Shown here piece after piece: positions 24,129 to 32,656 of a DNA stretch of 64,000 bases (position 1 is the first letter of the stretch; each line of letters opens with the position of its first letter). A model generated the notes under the pieces. It was not told where the DNA came from and ran no database searches. It saw only the letters and a list, made by a program, of their open reading frames with translations. Source of the stretch: Dokdonia donghaensis DSW-1 (GTDB taxonomy: Bacteria; Bacteroidota; Bacteroidia; Flavobacteriales; Flavobacteriaceae); assembly GCF_001653755.1 (NCBI RefSeq), contig NZ_CP015125.1, positions 1,931,501-1,995,500 of the forward strand. The letters run 5' to 3'. The position numbers and the translations under genes were made by a program.

Positions 24129-25175
24129 ATGATATTATCTAAGGTTTTAGAAGAGTTTGCTAGTTGCCGTGAGAAAGCTATTTCTGGTCGCTACATTTCA
24201 CCAGAATTTATTACAAATTTTGTTGAAAATTTACCAGAAGAATTTACTGTTTCTATAGAAGGTAATTCTGTAGAAAAACGTTCTATTTATTCGGTGAAAT
24301 TTGGGTCTGGAAAAACTAAAATTTTAATGTGGTCACAGATGCACGGTAACGAATCTACAACCACAAAATCTTTACTTGATTTTTGTAATTTTTTACAAAA
24401 AAATAAGCATCAAAATGATGTTAAAAATGTGCTTGATAATTGTACGTTTTTTATGGTACCTATGCTTAATCCTGATGGGTCAAAAATGTGGACTAGAAAT
24501 AACGCAAACGACATTGATCTCAATCGAGATTCTCAAGATTTGAGTCAGCCAGAATCAAAATTATTACGTCAAATTTTTAATGATTTTAAGCCAGATTTTT
24601 GTTTCAACTTACACGGGCAACGCACGATTTATGGTTTTGAAAATACGGGTAAACCATCTATACTTTCCTTCCTTGCCCCTTCGGCAAATGAGGAGAGAAA
24701 TTTTACATTTTCTCGTAAGCAATCTGCAAGTGTAATCTCACATATTTTTAAAAATTTACAAGACGATCTTGCAGGTAATATAGGGCTATATAATGATGCT
24801 TTTAATAACAATTGTGTGGGTGATGCTTTTCAAGAGGCTGGAGTAGCAACCATACTTTTTGAAGCAGGTCATTACCCTAAGGACTATGCTCGCGAAAAAA
24901 CACGAGCATACATTTTTGCATCATTATGGTATGCCATTGAGGCTTGTCAAAAAGATATATCATATCCTGTTGAGGATTATAAATTGATACCTGAGCATAG
25001 TAAGTGTTATTGTGATTTACATAGTAAGGGTGTAACTATTGAGAAATTGCAGTATAAAGAAACAGCAGTAGATGGGGTTATTCTATTTACCCCACAACCT
25101 CTTGAAGAGGTGCTAGGTACAGGCGTTTTTTGTCATCAAGAAGTAGATAATGTATCTAGCTTCAAACTTGCGTAG
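24129..25175 (+). CDS. M14-family zinc carboxypeptidase-like protein
   Basis: 348 residues, no signal peptide, so cytoplasmic. The metal-binding HxxE is in MWSQMHGNESTTTKSLLD, a conserved FMVPMLNPDGSKMWTRNNAN and DIDLNRDSQ block follows, the third zinc ligand is in FCFNLHGQRT, and the catalytic Glu is in TILFEAGHYPKDYA. These are all hallmarks of M14 peptidases/deacylases. The substrate (peptide, cell-wall fragment or acyl-amino acid) is unknown. It is expressed from a region shared with an XRE regulator carrying two identical palindromes. Confidence 0.87.
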   Translation: MILSKVLEEFASCREKAISGRYISPEFITNFVENLPEEFTVSIEGNSVEKRSIYSVKFGSGKTKILMWSQMHGNESTTTKSLLDFCNFLQKNKHQNDVKNVLDNCTFFMVPMLNPDGSKMWTRNNANDIDLNRDSQDLSQPESKLLRQIFNDFKPDFCFNLHGQRTIYGFENTGKPSILSFLAPSANEERNFTFSRKQSASVISHIFKNLQDDLAGNIGLYNDAFNNNCVGDAFQEAGVATILFEAGHYPKDYAREKTRAYIFASLWYAIEACQKDISYPVEDYKLIPEHSKCYCDLHSKGVTIEKLQYKETAVDGVILFTPQPLEEVLGTGVFCHQEVDNVSSFKLA

Positions 25176-25275
25176 TATAGTCTCGATTTAAGGTAAAAAA
25201 TAGGGGGTAAAAAGTTTACGATAACGTTTTAGTAAATAAGAGGTGGTTGTTGCAGAATAATCAGTAATATTCTAT

Positions 25276-25283
25276 TATTTTTG
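25276..25283 (+). promoter_or_regulatory. Putative -7 box of the Lrp/AsnC gene
   Basis: TATTTTTG, 27-34 bp before the ATG. The nearest TTG is 23 nt upstream. Confidence 0.4.
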
Positions 25284-25309
25284 CATTATATTCAAAAAAC
25301 GCAGATACA

Positions 25310-25792
25310 ATGGCAAAGTTCAAATTAGACGAAGTAGACCACCAGATACTCGATATGCTTATCGAGAATACAAGAACTCCTTTTACAGATATAGCAAAAA
25401 AATTACTCATCTCTGCAGGTACTGTACATGTACGTGTTAAAAAGATGGAAGAAGCAGGAATTATCACAGGTTCCTCACTTACACTAGATTACGGAAAACT
25501 AGGCTATTCTTTTATAGCATATGTAGGTGTTTACATTAATAAAACATCGCAAACTACTTTTGTGCTTGAGCGCATTGCTCAAATCCCGTTTGTAACTGTC
25601 GCTCACGTAACTACAGGTAAGTTTAATATCTTCTGTAAAATAAGAGCAAGAGATACGAATCACGCAAAGAATGTTATATTCTTACTAGATGATATAGATG
25701 GTGTATATCGTACAGAAACGATGATCTCGCTAGAAGAGAGCATTAATGACAAGAAAAGATTAATGCACTCTATCTTTCAAGATCTAGTATAA
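25310..25792 (+). CDS. Lrp/AsnC family transcriptional regulator
   Basis: 160 residues. The N-terminal winged helix-turn-helix (KLDEVDHQILDMLIENTRTP, DIAKKLLISAGTVHVRVKKM) is followed by the AsnC ligand-binding ferredoxin-like domain (YVGVYINKTSQTTFVLERIA, VAHVTTGKFNIFCKIRARD). Members respond to amino acids; the ligand is not deducible. Amino-acid enzymes (alanine dehydrogenase, proline dehydrogenase) lie within 6 kb and are plausible but untested targets. ATG start, strong terminator after. Confidence 0.94.
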   Translation: MAKFKLDEVDHQILDMLIENTRTPFTDIAKKLLISAGTVHVRVKKMEEAGIITGSSLTLDYGKLGYSFIAYVGVYINKTSQTTFVLERIAQIPFVTVAHVTTGKFNIFCKIRARDTNHAKNVIFLLDDIDGVYRTETMISLEESINDKKRLMHSIFQDLV

Positions 25793-25812
25793 TTAGAACC
25801 GTAGAATATTTT

Positions 25813-25845
25813 AAAACCCTTTCTCACAACGAGAAAGGGTTTTTT
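25813..25845 (+). terminator. Terminator of the Lrp/AsnC gene
   Basis: Perfect 13-bp stem AAAACCCTTTCTC / GAGAAAGGGTTTT with loop ACAAC and a T-run. Confidence 0.92.
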
Positions 25846-25873
25846 ATTACTTTTAACTTAAATTTTTTAGACT

Positions 25874-26395
25874 ATGACAACGCGAGCAGAAGTTAAAGAG
25901 CCAGAATATAACACCTATTATAATCAGTATATCTCACAGGTGCCAGAGGACACAGATTTGCTTGAGGCTTTACAATCTGGACTGGATTTTACCGTATCGT
26001 TTTATAATGGTTTATCAGAAGAGCAATTACTATTGCGCTATGCACCTGGTAAATGGACTCCTAAAGAGGTATTGTTACACCTTATAGATACTGAGCGCAT
26101 ATTTTCATATCGTGCATTACGCTTTTCTAGAATGGACGCTACTCCTTTGCAGGGTTTTGAGCAAGATGATTTTGTGGCTTCAAGCAATGCAAATGATCGT
26201 ACTATATCGTCTCTACTTGAAGAGTATGCTAGTGTGCGTCTAGCAAGCTTAAGTCTCTTTACATCTATGACAAGAGAGACTGTGCGTGTAATAGGAGAAG
26301 CAAGTCAAAGCCCGTTAAGCCCTCGCGCAGCAGGGTTTATAATCGCGGGTCACGAGCGTCACCACATAGCTATCATTAAAGAAAGGTACCTATAA
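25874..26395 (+). CDS. DinB-superfamily protein
   Basis: 173 residues, a four-helix bundle of the DinB/YfiT type. The first metal-ligand helix is WTPKEVLLHLIDTERIFSYR (His), and the last is AAGFIIAGHERHHIAIIKER, holding the HxxxH ligands. The family includes metal-dependent thiol transferases and hydrolases; the reaction is unknown. Its 3' end overlaps the convergent aroB by 6 bp. Confidence 0.88.
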   Translation: MTTRAEVKEPEYNTYYNQYISQVPEDTDLLEALQSGLDFTVSFYNGLSEEQLLLRYAPGKWTPKEVLLHLIDTERIFSYRALRFSRMDATPLQGFEQDDFVASSNANDRTISSLLEEYASVRLASLSLFTSMTRETVRVIGEASQSPLSPRAAGFIIAGHERHHIAIIKERYL

Positions 26396-27478
26396 AGTAG
26401 CTTGCTGCGTGCTCTCTAGATAATGGTTAAAGGCCTTATATATAAGTTCGTTTGGAGCTTGTTTATCTATAACGGCACTTCCTATACTTTCTAGAAGTAC
26501 AAAATTTATATTACCATTTGTATTTTTCTTATCGTGCTTGAGGTATTCTATAATGGGTTCTATGTCCGCTTTCGCGAAAGCGACGTCCTCATACATATCA
26601 TTAAGCGTAGTTGTAATATCATCTAGTGCATCCTTACTAAGCCCCGTAAGCTCCACCGAAAGGTAGCTTTCTAAAATCATCCCAATAGCTATTGCCTCTC
26701 CGTGTAACAGCGTCTTTCTAGTGTCTGAAGCTAGGCAGTATGACTCAATAGCGTGACCCAGTGTATGGCCGTAATTAAGTGTCTTTCTGATACTTTGTTC
26801 TCTAGGATCTTGAAGTACAATTTCATTTTTTATGATAATGCTCTCATAGATGAGTTGGCTCAAATCATCTGTGGTCATTTCGCTCAAGTTTTTAAGCTTG
26901 TTCCAGTAAGATTGATCTGCAATGAGTCCGTGTTTATACATTTCTGCAAGTCCAGAACGGAGTTCTTCTGGTGGTAATGTTGCCAGAAAGCCACCGTCTA
27001 TAAGTACCATTTGTGGGTTGTTTATAACACCTATGAGATTTTTAAGTGTGCCTAGATCAACACCAGTTTTGCCACCTACACTGGCATCTACCATAGAGAG
27101 AAGAGAGGTCGGGATATTTATAAAGTCCATACCACGTTTAAAAGTACTTGCTACAAAACCACCTAGATCTGTAACGACTCCTCCACCTACGTTAATCACA
27201 AGTCCTTTTCTATCTGCATCTAGTGCTGCTAGGGCATCCCAAACTCCACTACAGGTTTCTATCGTTTTATTAATCTCACCGTGTGGTATCTCTATGACTT
27301 CTATAGGTATTTCGGTAGCTAGATTGCCTAAAAAAGGAGCGAGACAATCTTCGTGGGTATGATCATCTACTATTACAAATATCTTACTGTAAGAGCTTTG
27401 GAGTAATAGTACATTAAGGGCATCATATCCAGATTGATTAAAAACGATATCGTATGAGGCAGCTTGAATGGTAGTCAT
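26390..27478 (-). CDS. aroB: 3-dehydroquinate synthase
   Basis: The second step of the shikimate pathway, converting DAHP to 3-dehydroquinate with NAD+ and a divalent metal. Motifs: VINVGGGVVTDLGGFVASTF (NAD-binding glycine motif), FINIPTSLLSMVDASVGGKT, the metal ligands in AEMYKHGLI and LNYGHTLGHAIES, and a C-terminal LKHDKKNTNGNINFVLL. Length (362) is normal. A copy of the 16-bp palindrome lies inside the coding region at 26567-26582 and encodes AFAKA. Divergent from the proline dehydrogenase gene. Confidence 0.96.
   Translation of the reverse strand: MTTIQAASYDIVFNQSGYDALNVLLLQSSYSKIFVIVDDHTHEDCLAPFLGNLATEIPIEVIEIPHGEINKTIETCSGVWDALAALDADRKGLVINVGGGVVTDLGGFVASTFKRGMDFINIPTSLLSMVDASVGGKTGVDLGTLKNLIGVINNPQMVLIDGGFLATLPPEELRSGLAEMYKHGLIADQSYWNKLKNLSEMTTDDLSQLIYESIIIKNEIVLQDPREQSIRKTLNYGHTLGHAIESYCLASDTRKTLLHGEAIAIGMILESYLSVELTGLSKDALDDITTTLNDMYEDVAFAKADIEPIIEYLKHDKKNTNGNINFVLLESIGSAVIDKQAPNELIYKAFNHYLESTQQATL
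26567..26582. repeat. Dispersed 16-bp palindrome, copy 5, inside aroB
   Basis: Exact core within the coding sequence of aroB. On the coding strand the codons GCT TTC GCG AAA GCG give AFAKA, in EDVAFAKADIE. Confidence 0.95.
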
Positions 27479-27541
27479 TATAATGTAATTTTAACAGTTG
27501 CAAATTACTCACTTTTGGTTTAAAAAAGTGTAATCTAGATG

Positions 27542-27549
27542 TATATTTG
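27542..27549 (+). promoter_or_regulatory. Putative -7 box of the proline dehydrogenase gene
   Basis: TATATTTG, 19-26 bp before the ATG. The nearest TTG is 24 nt upstream. Confidence 0.45.
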
Positions 27550-27567
27550 TCTAACTAATTTAAGCAT

Positions 27568-28737
27568 ATGCAAACCTCTCTTTTTGATAATACAGAAAAT
27601 GCCTTTAAGCTCAAATCTGATAGTGAGTTAGAACGCGCGTACTTTCTTTTTAAAATGATTTCTAAGGAACCACTTGTGCGTATAGGTACGGCAGCAACTC
27701 GTTTTGCACTTAATGCCAATCTGCCAGTAGAAGGTCTTATACGATCTACTGTTTTTGACCACTTTTGTGGAGGTGTTAATGAAGAAGACTGTATGACATC
27801 TGTAGATAAATTGTACAGTGCAAATGTGTGTTCTGTTCTAGATTATTCTGTAGAGGGTAAGGAAGAAGAAGCTTCTTTTGACGAGTGTATGAATAAAGTA
27901 ATAGGTCTTGTAGAGTTTGCAGATGAGAAAGATGCAATGCCTATCGTGGTTTTTAAACCTACTGGTGTAGGTCGTTTTGCGATCTGGCAAAAGCTTACAG
28001 AAGGAACTGCACTTACCTCAGAAGAACAGGTAGAGTGGGAGCGCATTAAAGAGCGTATGCACGCTATATGTAAGATAGCAAAAGAGCGTGATGTAGAGGT
28101 GCTCATAGATGGGGAAGAATCGTGGATGCAAGATGCCGCAGATGATATGGTGGCAGAGCTTATGGCAACTTACAATAAAGAAAAACCCATTGTCTATAAT
28201 ACCTTACAGTGTTACCGTCACGACCGCTTAGAGTACTTAAAAAAACTACACCTTGAAGCGCGTGCTAGAGATTTTAAAATAGGTATGAAAATCGTGCGAG
28301 GTGCCTATATGGAAAAGGAAAATAAACGCGCTAAAGAAAAAGGATATCCAACGCCTATATGTAAAGATAAGCGCGCTACAGATGAAAACTTTAACGCTAC
28401 GATGCGATATATTTTTGAAAATCTAGATGATATCTCTCTATTTTTAGGAACACACAATGAAGACAGTTCTTTACTTGCTGTGAAGCTTATGGGTGAGATG
28501 GGAATCGCAAAAGATGATAACCGAGTGTGGTTTGGACAATTATATGGTATGAGTGATCATATAAGTTTTAACCTATCTCTTGAAGGGTATAATGTGGCAA
28601 AATACCTTCCCTTTGGCCCTGTGAAAGATGTAATGCCATACCTCATACGTCGCGCTGAAGAAAATACATCTGTAGCGGGACAAACTAATCGTGAGCTAGA
28701 GCTTATTAAAGCAGAGCGTAAGAGAAGAAAGTTATAG
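27568..28737 (+). CDS. Proline dehydrogenase
   Basis: An FAD-dependent enzyme oxidising proline to pyrroline-5-carboxylate, the first step of proline breakdown. The 389-residue single-domain form has the TIM-barrel blocks VVFKPTGVGRFAIWQKLTEG, VLIDGEESWMQDAADDMVAE, KIGMKIVRGAYMEKENKRAK, SLFLGTHNEDSSLLAV, and the substrate-binding signature YLIRRAEENTSV near the C-terminus. It lacks the P5C dehydrogenase half of bifunctional PutA. Its stop is directly adjacent to that of the convergent lipoprotein gene. Confidence 0.94.
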   Translation: MQTSLFDNTENAFKLKSDSELERAYFLFKMISKEPLVRIGTAATRFALNANLPVEGLIRSTVFDHFCGGVNEEDCMTSVDKLYSANVCSVLDYSVEGKEEEASFDECMNKVIGLVEFADEKDAMPIVVFKPTGVGRFAIWQKLTEGTALTSEEQVEWERIKERMHAICKIAKERDVEVLIDGEESWMQDAADDMVAELMATYNKEKPIVYNTLQCYRHDRLEYLKKLHLEARARDFKIGMKIVRGAYMEKENKRAKEKGYPTPICKDKRATDENFNATMRYIFENLDDISLFLGTHNEDSSLLAVKLMGEMGIAKDDNRVWFGQLYGMSDHISFNLSLEGYNVAKYLPFGPVKDVMPYLIRRAEENTSVAGQTNRELELIKAERKRRKL

Positions 28738-29322
28738 TTATTCTTCTAGTGGCTTAGTGCTGTTGTTTTCTCGATTGGTATAGAGATCTATTGCCTTGAT
28801 ATAGTCAAGGCCGCCTTGAAGTGTTTGATCTATCATAAAGCCATCTAGCTCCTTGTGGTTGCTGGCAATCCACTGCGTAAGACCTTCCTTTTGCTCGGTC
28901 CATAATTTCCAGTTGGTATCGATAAAATCAACATTGTCTATCTTACTTATTTTACCATTAGTAAAATGTACTAAATGTTTAGTGACTAGAGGATTGTTTC
29001 TTAAAAACTCAAATCGTTTTGAACTTGCAGATATAGTTACAAGAAGATCATTTTCTTGTTGCTCGATATTAATAATCTTTACCTGAGGCACAAATACAGA
29101 ATCCCATTTAAAATGAGTTTCAAAAGTCTCTGGTGTAAAATTCATTACATAATCACCTTCAGTGATTGTGAGGCTGTCTGATAGTTGAGTCTCTATTAAT
29201 TTATAATCACCATTATTGAAACCACTATAGTAATTTTTTACCGTCTCAATACGTGAAGCTTCTTTTGAGGAACAAGCACTTATAACTAGTAGCAGGAGTA
29301 TAGTGTATGTTGCCGTTCGCAT
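28738..29322 (-). CDS. NTF2-like lipoprotein
   Basis: 194 residues. A lipoprotein signal (TILLLLVISACSSKEA, lipobox ISAC) is followed by a SnoaL/NTF2-like pattern: IETVKNYYSGFNNGDYKLIE, then strands around LLVTISASSKRFEF and VHFTNGKISKIDNVDF. The cone fold can bind small molecules, but its role here is unknown. It is the third gene after ald and the DUF4258 gene, 12 bp from the latter, so part of that operon. Confidence 0.75.
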   Translation of the reverse strand: MRTATYTILLLLVISACSSKEASRIETVKNYYSGFNNGDYKLIETQLSDSLTITEGDYVMNFTPETFETHFKWDSVFVPQVKIINIEQQENDLLVTISASSKRFEFLRNNPLVTKHLVHFTNGKISKIDNVDFIDTNWKLWTEQKEGLTQWIASNHKELDGFMIDQTLQGGLDYIKAIDLYTNRENNSTKPLEE

Positions 29323-29334
29323 AGTGGAGTGGGT

Positions 29335-29715
29335 TTATTCTTTTATTTCTTTAATAGAAACTATGCGTACGGACTCTTCACAATTGTCTAGCGTCATTTT
29401 AAGATCTTTCCCAGTTTCATCCTCTCCGGTAATTACATAAAAACCACAAGGCTCTTTGCGTGTTTCGCTCTCACCAAAGTCTACTTCACCTAGTTTTAAA
29501 AGTCTATTTATGGTTACAGTATCACGTTGCATAGCAGCAAGCGCTGCTGTAGCATCTGGTGATAATGTATATGGCTTAATGCGTAAGTTTTTTAAAACCC
29601 GCTGCTGCGGAAAATAGGCACAACTTGTTTTTTTACCGCTAAAAAAAAATGCGAGTACGATAAGTCCTATAGAAAAACCACCTAGGTAATAACCTATACG
29701 TTTTAGAATGTGCAT
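29335..29715 (-). CDS. DUF4258 domain membrane-anchored protein
   Basis: 126 residues: one N-terminal membrane helix (LGGFSIGLIVLAFFFSG) followed by a small extracytoplasmic domain with two conserved cysteines (KKTSCAYFPQQRVLKNLR, KEPCGFYVI). The opening MHILKRIGYYLGGFSIGL and the downstream pattern resemble flavobacterial DUF4258 proteins next to alanine dehydrogenase. It is 7 bp from ald and 12 bp from the following lipoprotein gene. Function unknown. Confidence 0.72.
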   Translation of the reverse strand: MHILKRIGYYLGGFSIGLIVLAFFFSGKKTSCAYFPQQRVLKNLRIKPYTLSPDATAALAAMQRDTVTINRLLKLGEVDFGESETRKEPCGFYVITGEDETGKDLKMTLDNCEESVRIVSIKEIKE

Positions 29716-29722
29716 ATGCTTG

Positions 29723-30922
29723 CTAGAAAATCAAAAGGTTGATGTCTCGGTAAGAAAGATTAAACCAGTCTGCTACCGATTTTTTGGTTAAAATACCGTG
29801 GTAAAAATACAATCCATTTTTTAATCCTCGGTCAAAGCGTAACTTATTTTCTATACCACCTTCCTCTGCAATATCTAGTAAGTAAGGAGTAAAAATATTA
29901 CTAAGCGATACAGAAGCAGTACGCGCAAATCTAGCAGGTATATTAGGCACGCAATAATGAGTCACTCCGTGTTTTTTATATGTAGGCGCATCGTGTGATG
30001 TCACCTCAGAGGTTTCAAAACAGCCACCCATATCTATACTTACGTCTATAATTACAGCGCCGTTCTTCATAGCCTCTACCATAACCTCGCTCACAATTAC
30101 AGGAGCGCGGTTTGCACCTCTTACAGCACCTATAACCACGTCACATCTTTTTAATGCTTTTACAAGGTTTTTAGGCTGTATGGTAGAAGTGTATAGTGGT
30201 CTCCCTACGTTAGTTTGTATAGAGCGTAATTTTGTAATAGAGTTGTCAAAAATTTTGACATTAGCTCCAAGACCTATGGCAGATCGAGCTGCAAACTCCC
30301 CCACAGTTCCCGCACCTATAATAACAACCTCTGCTGGTGGTACACCACTTATATTGCCTAGTAGCATCCCGGTACCTGTTTCTGAGCTAGACATAATCTC
30401 TGCAGCCATTTGTACGGCGGCGGTTCCTGCTATTTCAGAAAGTGTACGTACGGCAGGGTAGGTACCATCTTCGTCTTTTATAAACTCAAAGGCAAGTGCT
30501 GTGATGCGCTTGCTGGCAAGGGTTTCAAAATATTTTTTCTCTTGTGTTTTAATTTGTAGGGCAGATATGAGTACCGTCTGTGGGTTCATCATCTCGATTT
30601 CCTCTAGTGAAGGCGGTTCTACCTTTAAAATCATAGGGCAAGAAAAAACCTTTGCGGTATCTTTTGTGATTTCGGCACCGTTTTCTGAGTAATCTTTATC
30701 GGTATATCTAGCGCCCTTTCCAGCTTTAGACTCTACCATCACACGGTGACCATTTGCAGTAAGTGCACCTACAGCATCTGGCGTGAGACATACACGTCGC
30801 TCTTGAAAATGCGTCTCTCTGGGGATGCCTATAAAAAGCTCTCCACGTTTCTTTTCGACCTCAAGGCACTCTTCTTGAGGGAGTAACATTTCTTTGGTAA
30901 AAGGTGAGTTGCTCGTGTCCAT
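29723..30922 (-). CDS. ald: Alanine dehydrogenase
   Basis: NAD-dependent interconversion of alanine and pyruvate plus ammonia. Family blocks: IGIPRETHFQERRVCLTPDA (substrate-binding Arg), KAGKGARYTDKDYSENGAEI, and the NAD-binding VVIIGAGTVGEFAARSAIGL. Also seen are CDVVIGAVRGANRAPVIV and VIIDVSIDMGGCFETSEVTS. At 399 residues it is slightly longer than the classic enzyme (about 370) because of an N-terminal extension. It is first gene of an operon with DUF4258 and NTF2-like genes, with a -7 box 23-30 bp upstream. Confidence 0.92.
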   Translation of the reverse strand: MDTSNSPFTKEMLLPQEECLEVEKKRGELFIGIPRETHFQERRVCLTPDAVGALTANGHRVMVESKAGKGARYTDKDYSENGAEITKDTAKVFSCPMILKVEPPSLEEIEMMNPQTVLISALQIKTQEKKYFETLASKRITALAFEFIKDEDGTYPAVRTLSEIAGTAAVQMAAEIMSSSETGTGMLLGNISGVPPAEVVIIGAGTVGEFAARSAIGLGANVKIFDNSITKLRSIQTNVGRPLYTSTIQPKNLVKALKRCDVVIGAVRGANRAPVIVSEVMVEAMKNGAVIIDVSIDMGGCFETSEVTSHDAPTYKKHGVTHYCVPNIPARFARTASVSLSNIFTPYLLDIAEEGGIENKLRFDRGLKNGLYFYHGILTKKSVADWFNLSYRDINLLIF

Positions 30923-30944
30923 TCTAGTTTGGTAAGTAGTTACT

Positions 30945-30952
30945 CAAAAGTA
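30945..30952 (-). promoter_or_regulatory. Putative -7 box of the ald operon
   Basis: TACTTTTG on the minus strand, 23-30 bp before the ald ATG. No TTG at 19 nt. Confidence 0.45.
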
Positions 30953-31014
30953 AGGAATTATTTACCAAAACTTTACTTATAGTACCCTAGAGGTGCTTAT
31001 AGAGGTTTGTATTG

Positions 31015-31030
31015 CGCTTTCGCGAAAGCG
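31015..31030. repeat. Dispersed 16-bp palindrome, copy 6
   Basis: Exact core followed by TACTC. It lies between the divergent ald and cystathionine beta-synthase genes, upstream of both promoters. Confidence 0.95.
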
Positions 31031-31087
31031 TACTCACACCCTTACTAATTATTTGTAATGCGGGTGATGCATCTGCGTCTTACTAAG

Positions 31088-31095
31088 TATCTTTG
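31088..31095 (+). promoter_or_regulatory. Putative -7 box of the cystathionine beta-synthase gene
   Basis: TATCTTTG, 20-27 bp before the ATG. A GGAG immediately precedes the start codon. Confidence 0.45.
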
Positions 31096-31114
31096 CAATC
31101 AAAAATAAAAGGAG

Positions 31115-32479
31115 ATGAACTACGCCGAAAATATATTAGGAACTATAGGAAACACACCTATGGTAAAGATGAACGCACTTGTAAAAGACTTGCCTTGTCT
31201 TGTCCTTGCAAAGTATGAGACTTTTAACCCTGGTAACTCTGTAAAAGACCGTATGGCTTTACAAATGGTAGAAGATGCAGAGGCTGCAGGTGTTCTTAAG
31301 CCTGGCGGTACCATTATAGAGGGAACCTCTGGTAATACAGGTATGGGACTTGCTCTTGCTGCTATCATAAAGGGGTATAAAATGATCTGTGTAATCTCAG
31401 ATAAGCAGTCTAAAGAGAAAATGGATATTTTACGTGCCGTAGGTAGTGAGGTGGTAGTATGTCCCACTAATGTAGATCCAGAAGATCCAAGATCTTACTA
31501 CTCTACATCAAAAAGACTTGCAGAAGAAACTCCAAATAGCTGGTATGTAAATCAATATGATAATCCATCTAATTGTAAAGCACACTTTAATAGTACAGGG
31601 CCAGAAATTTGGGATCAGACAGAAGGTAAGGTAACGCACTTTGTGGTAGGAGTAGGAACTGGAGGGACTATATCTGGCGTAGGAAGTTATTTAAAAATGA
31701 AAAACCCAAATGTAAAAGTTTGGGGAATAGATACCTATGGTTCGGTTTTTAAGAAATACAAGGAAACTGGCATTTTTGATGAAAACGAAATTTATCCTTA
31801 CATCACAGAAGGAATAGGTGAAGATATATTACCACTTAATGTAAATTTTAGTGTGATAGATGGATTTACTAAGGTGACAGATAAGGATGCTGCGGTATAT
31901 ACAAGAAGACTAGCAAAAGAAGAGGGAATGTTTTTAGGAAACTCTGCAGGGTCTGCCATAAAAGGGCTACTGCAACTTAATGAAGAAGGTAAATTTGGCC
32001 CAGATGACGTAGTGGTAGTCCTTTTTCACGATCACGGTAGTCGTTATGTGGGTAAAATGTTTAATGATGACTGGATGCGTGAGCGAGGTTTTTTAGATCA
32101 AGAGTATAAAGTTGCTAGTGATCTTATTAAAAACCACATAGATAAACCATTAATTACTGTAAAAACAGAAGAGCTTGTATCACACGCTATAGAGCGTATG
32201 CGTGAGTTTAAAATATCACAAATCCCTGTAGAAGATACAACTGGCATAGTAGGATCTGTAGATGAGGCTGACCTTTTTAGAGCCTATATGGAAAATAATG
32301 ATGTGGCAGATACACCTATCAAAGACGTTATGGGAGCTCCATATCCAGTAGTTCAAAAAACTGCAGTCATTTCTGAAGTGTCAAAACTTATCACAAAAGA
32401 AAATAATGCAGTACTTGTAGATCTGGGAGAAGGTAAACATCACATAATTACAAAGCACGATATCATAAACGCTATCTAG
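31115..32479 (+). CDS. Cystathionine beta-synthase
   Basis: A PLP enzyme joining homocysteine and serine. The N-terminal fold-type II domain has the PLP lysine in NPGNSVKDRMALQM, the GTSGNTGMGLALAAI phosphate loop and the CBS-like PTNVDPEDPRSYYSTSKRLA. It also has VGVGTGGTISGVGSYLK. Residues about 330-450 are two CBS domains (VSHAIERMREFKISQIPV; IKDVMGAPYPVVQKTAVISE). The block PTNVDPEDP and the CBS pair favour cystathionine beta-synthase over cysteine synthase. ATG start, own terminator. Confidence 0.9.
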   Translation: MNYAENILGTIGNTPMVKMNALVKDLPCLVLAKYETFNPGNSVKDRMALQMVEDAEAAGVLKPGGTIIEGTSGNTGMGLALAAIIKGYKMICVISDKQSKEKMDILRAVGSEVVVCPTNVDPEDPRSYYSTSKRLAEETPNSWYVNQYDNPSNCKAHFNSTGPEIWDQTEGKVTHFVVGVGTGGTISGVGSYLKMKNPNVKVWGIDTYGSVFKKYKETGIFDENEIYPYITEGIGEDILPLNVNFSVIDGFTKVTDKDAAVYTRRLAKEEGMFLGNSAGSAIKGLLQLNEEGKFGPDDVVVVLFHDHGSRYVGKMFNDDWMRERGFLDQEYKVASDLIKNHIDKPLITVKTEELVSHAIERMREFKISQIPVEDTTGIVGSVDEADLFRAYMENNDVADTPIKDVMGAPYPVVQKTAVISEVSKLITKENNAVLVDLGEGKHHIITKHDIINAI

Positions 32480-32504
32480 TCGTTGTATAGATAAGGTAAG
32501 AGCT

Positions 32505-32535
32505 AAAGAGGTGGACATTGTCTACCTCTTTTTTG
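32505..32535 (+). terminator. Terminator of the cystathionine beta-synthase gene
   Basis: Arms AAAGAGGT (32505-32512) and ACCTCTTT (32524-32531) followed by a T-run. Confidence 0.85.
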
Positions 32536-32656
32536 TTTTACTGCTTCATAAAAGTAATGGCGCTACCTTATAATATTGATTTACAATCTAATTGCCTGAA
32601 ATTAGTAACATTAGTTGTGAGAATTTTCTATTTTAGAACCTTAATACTAGGTGTCT

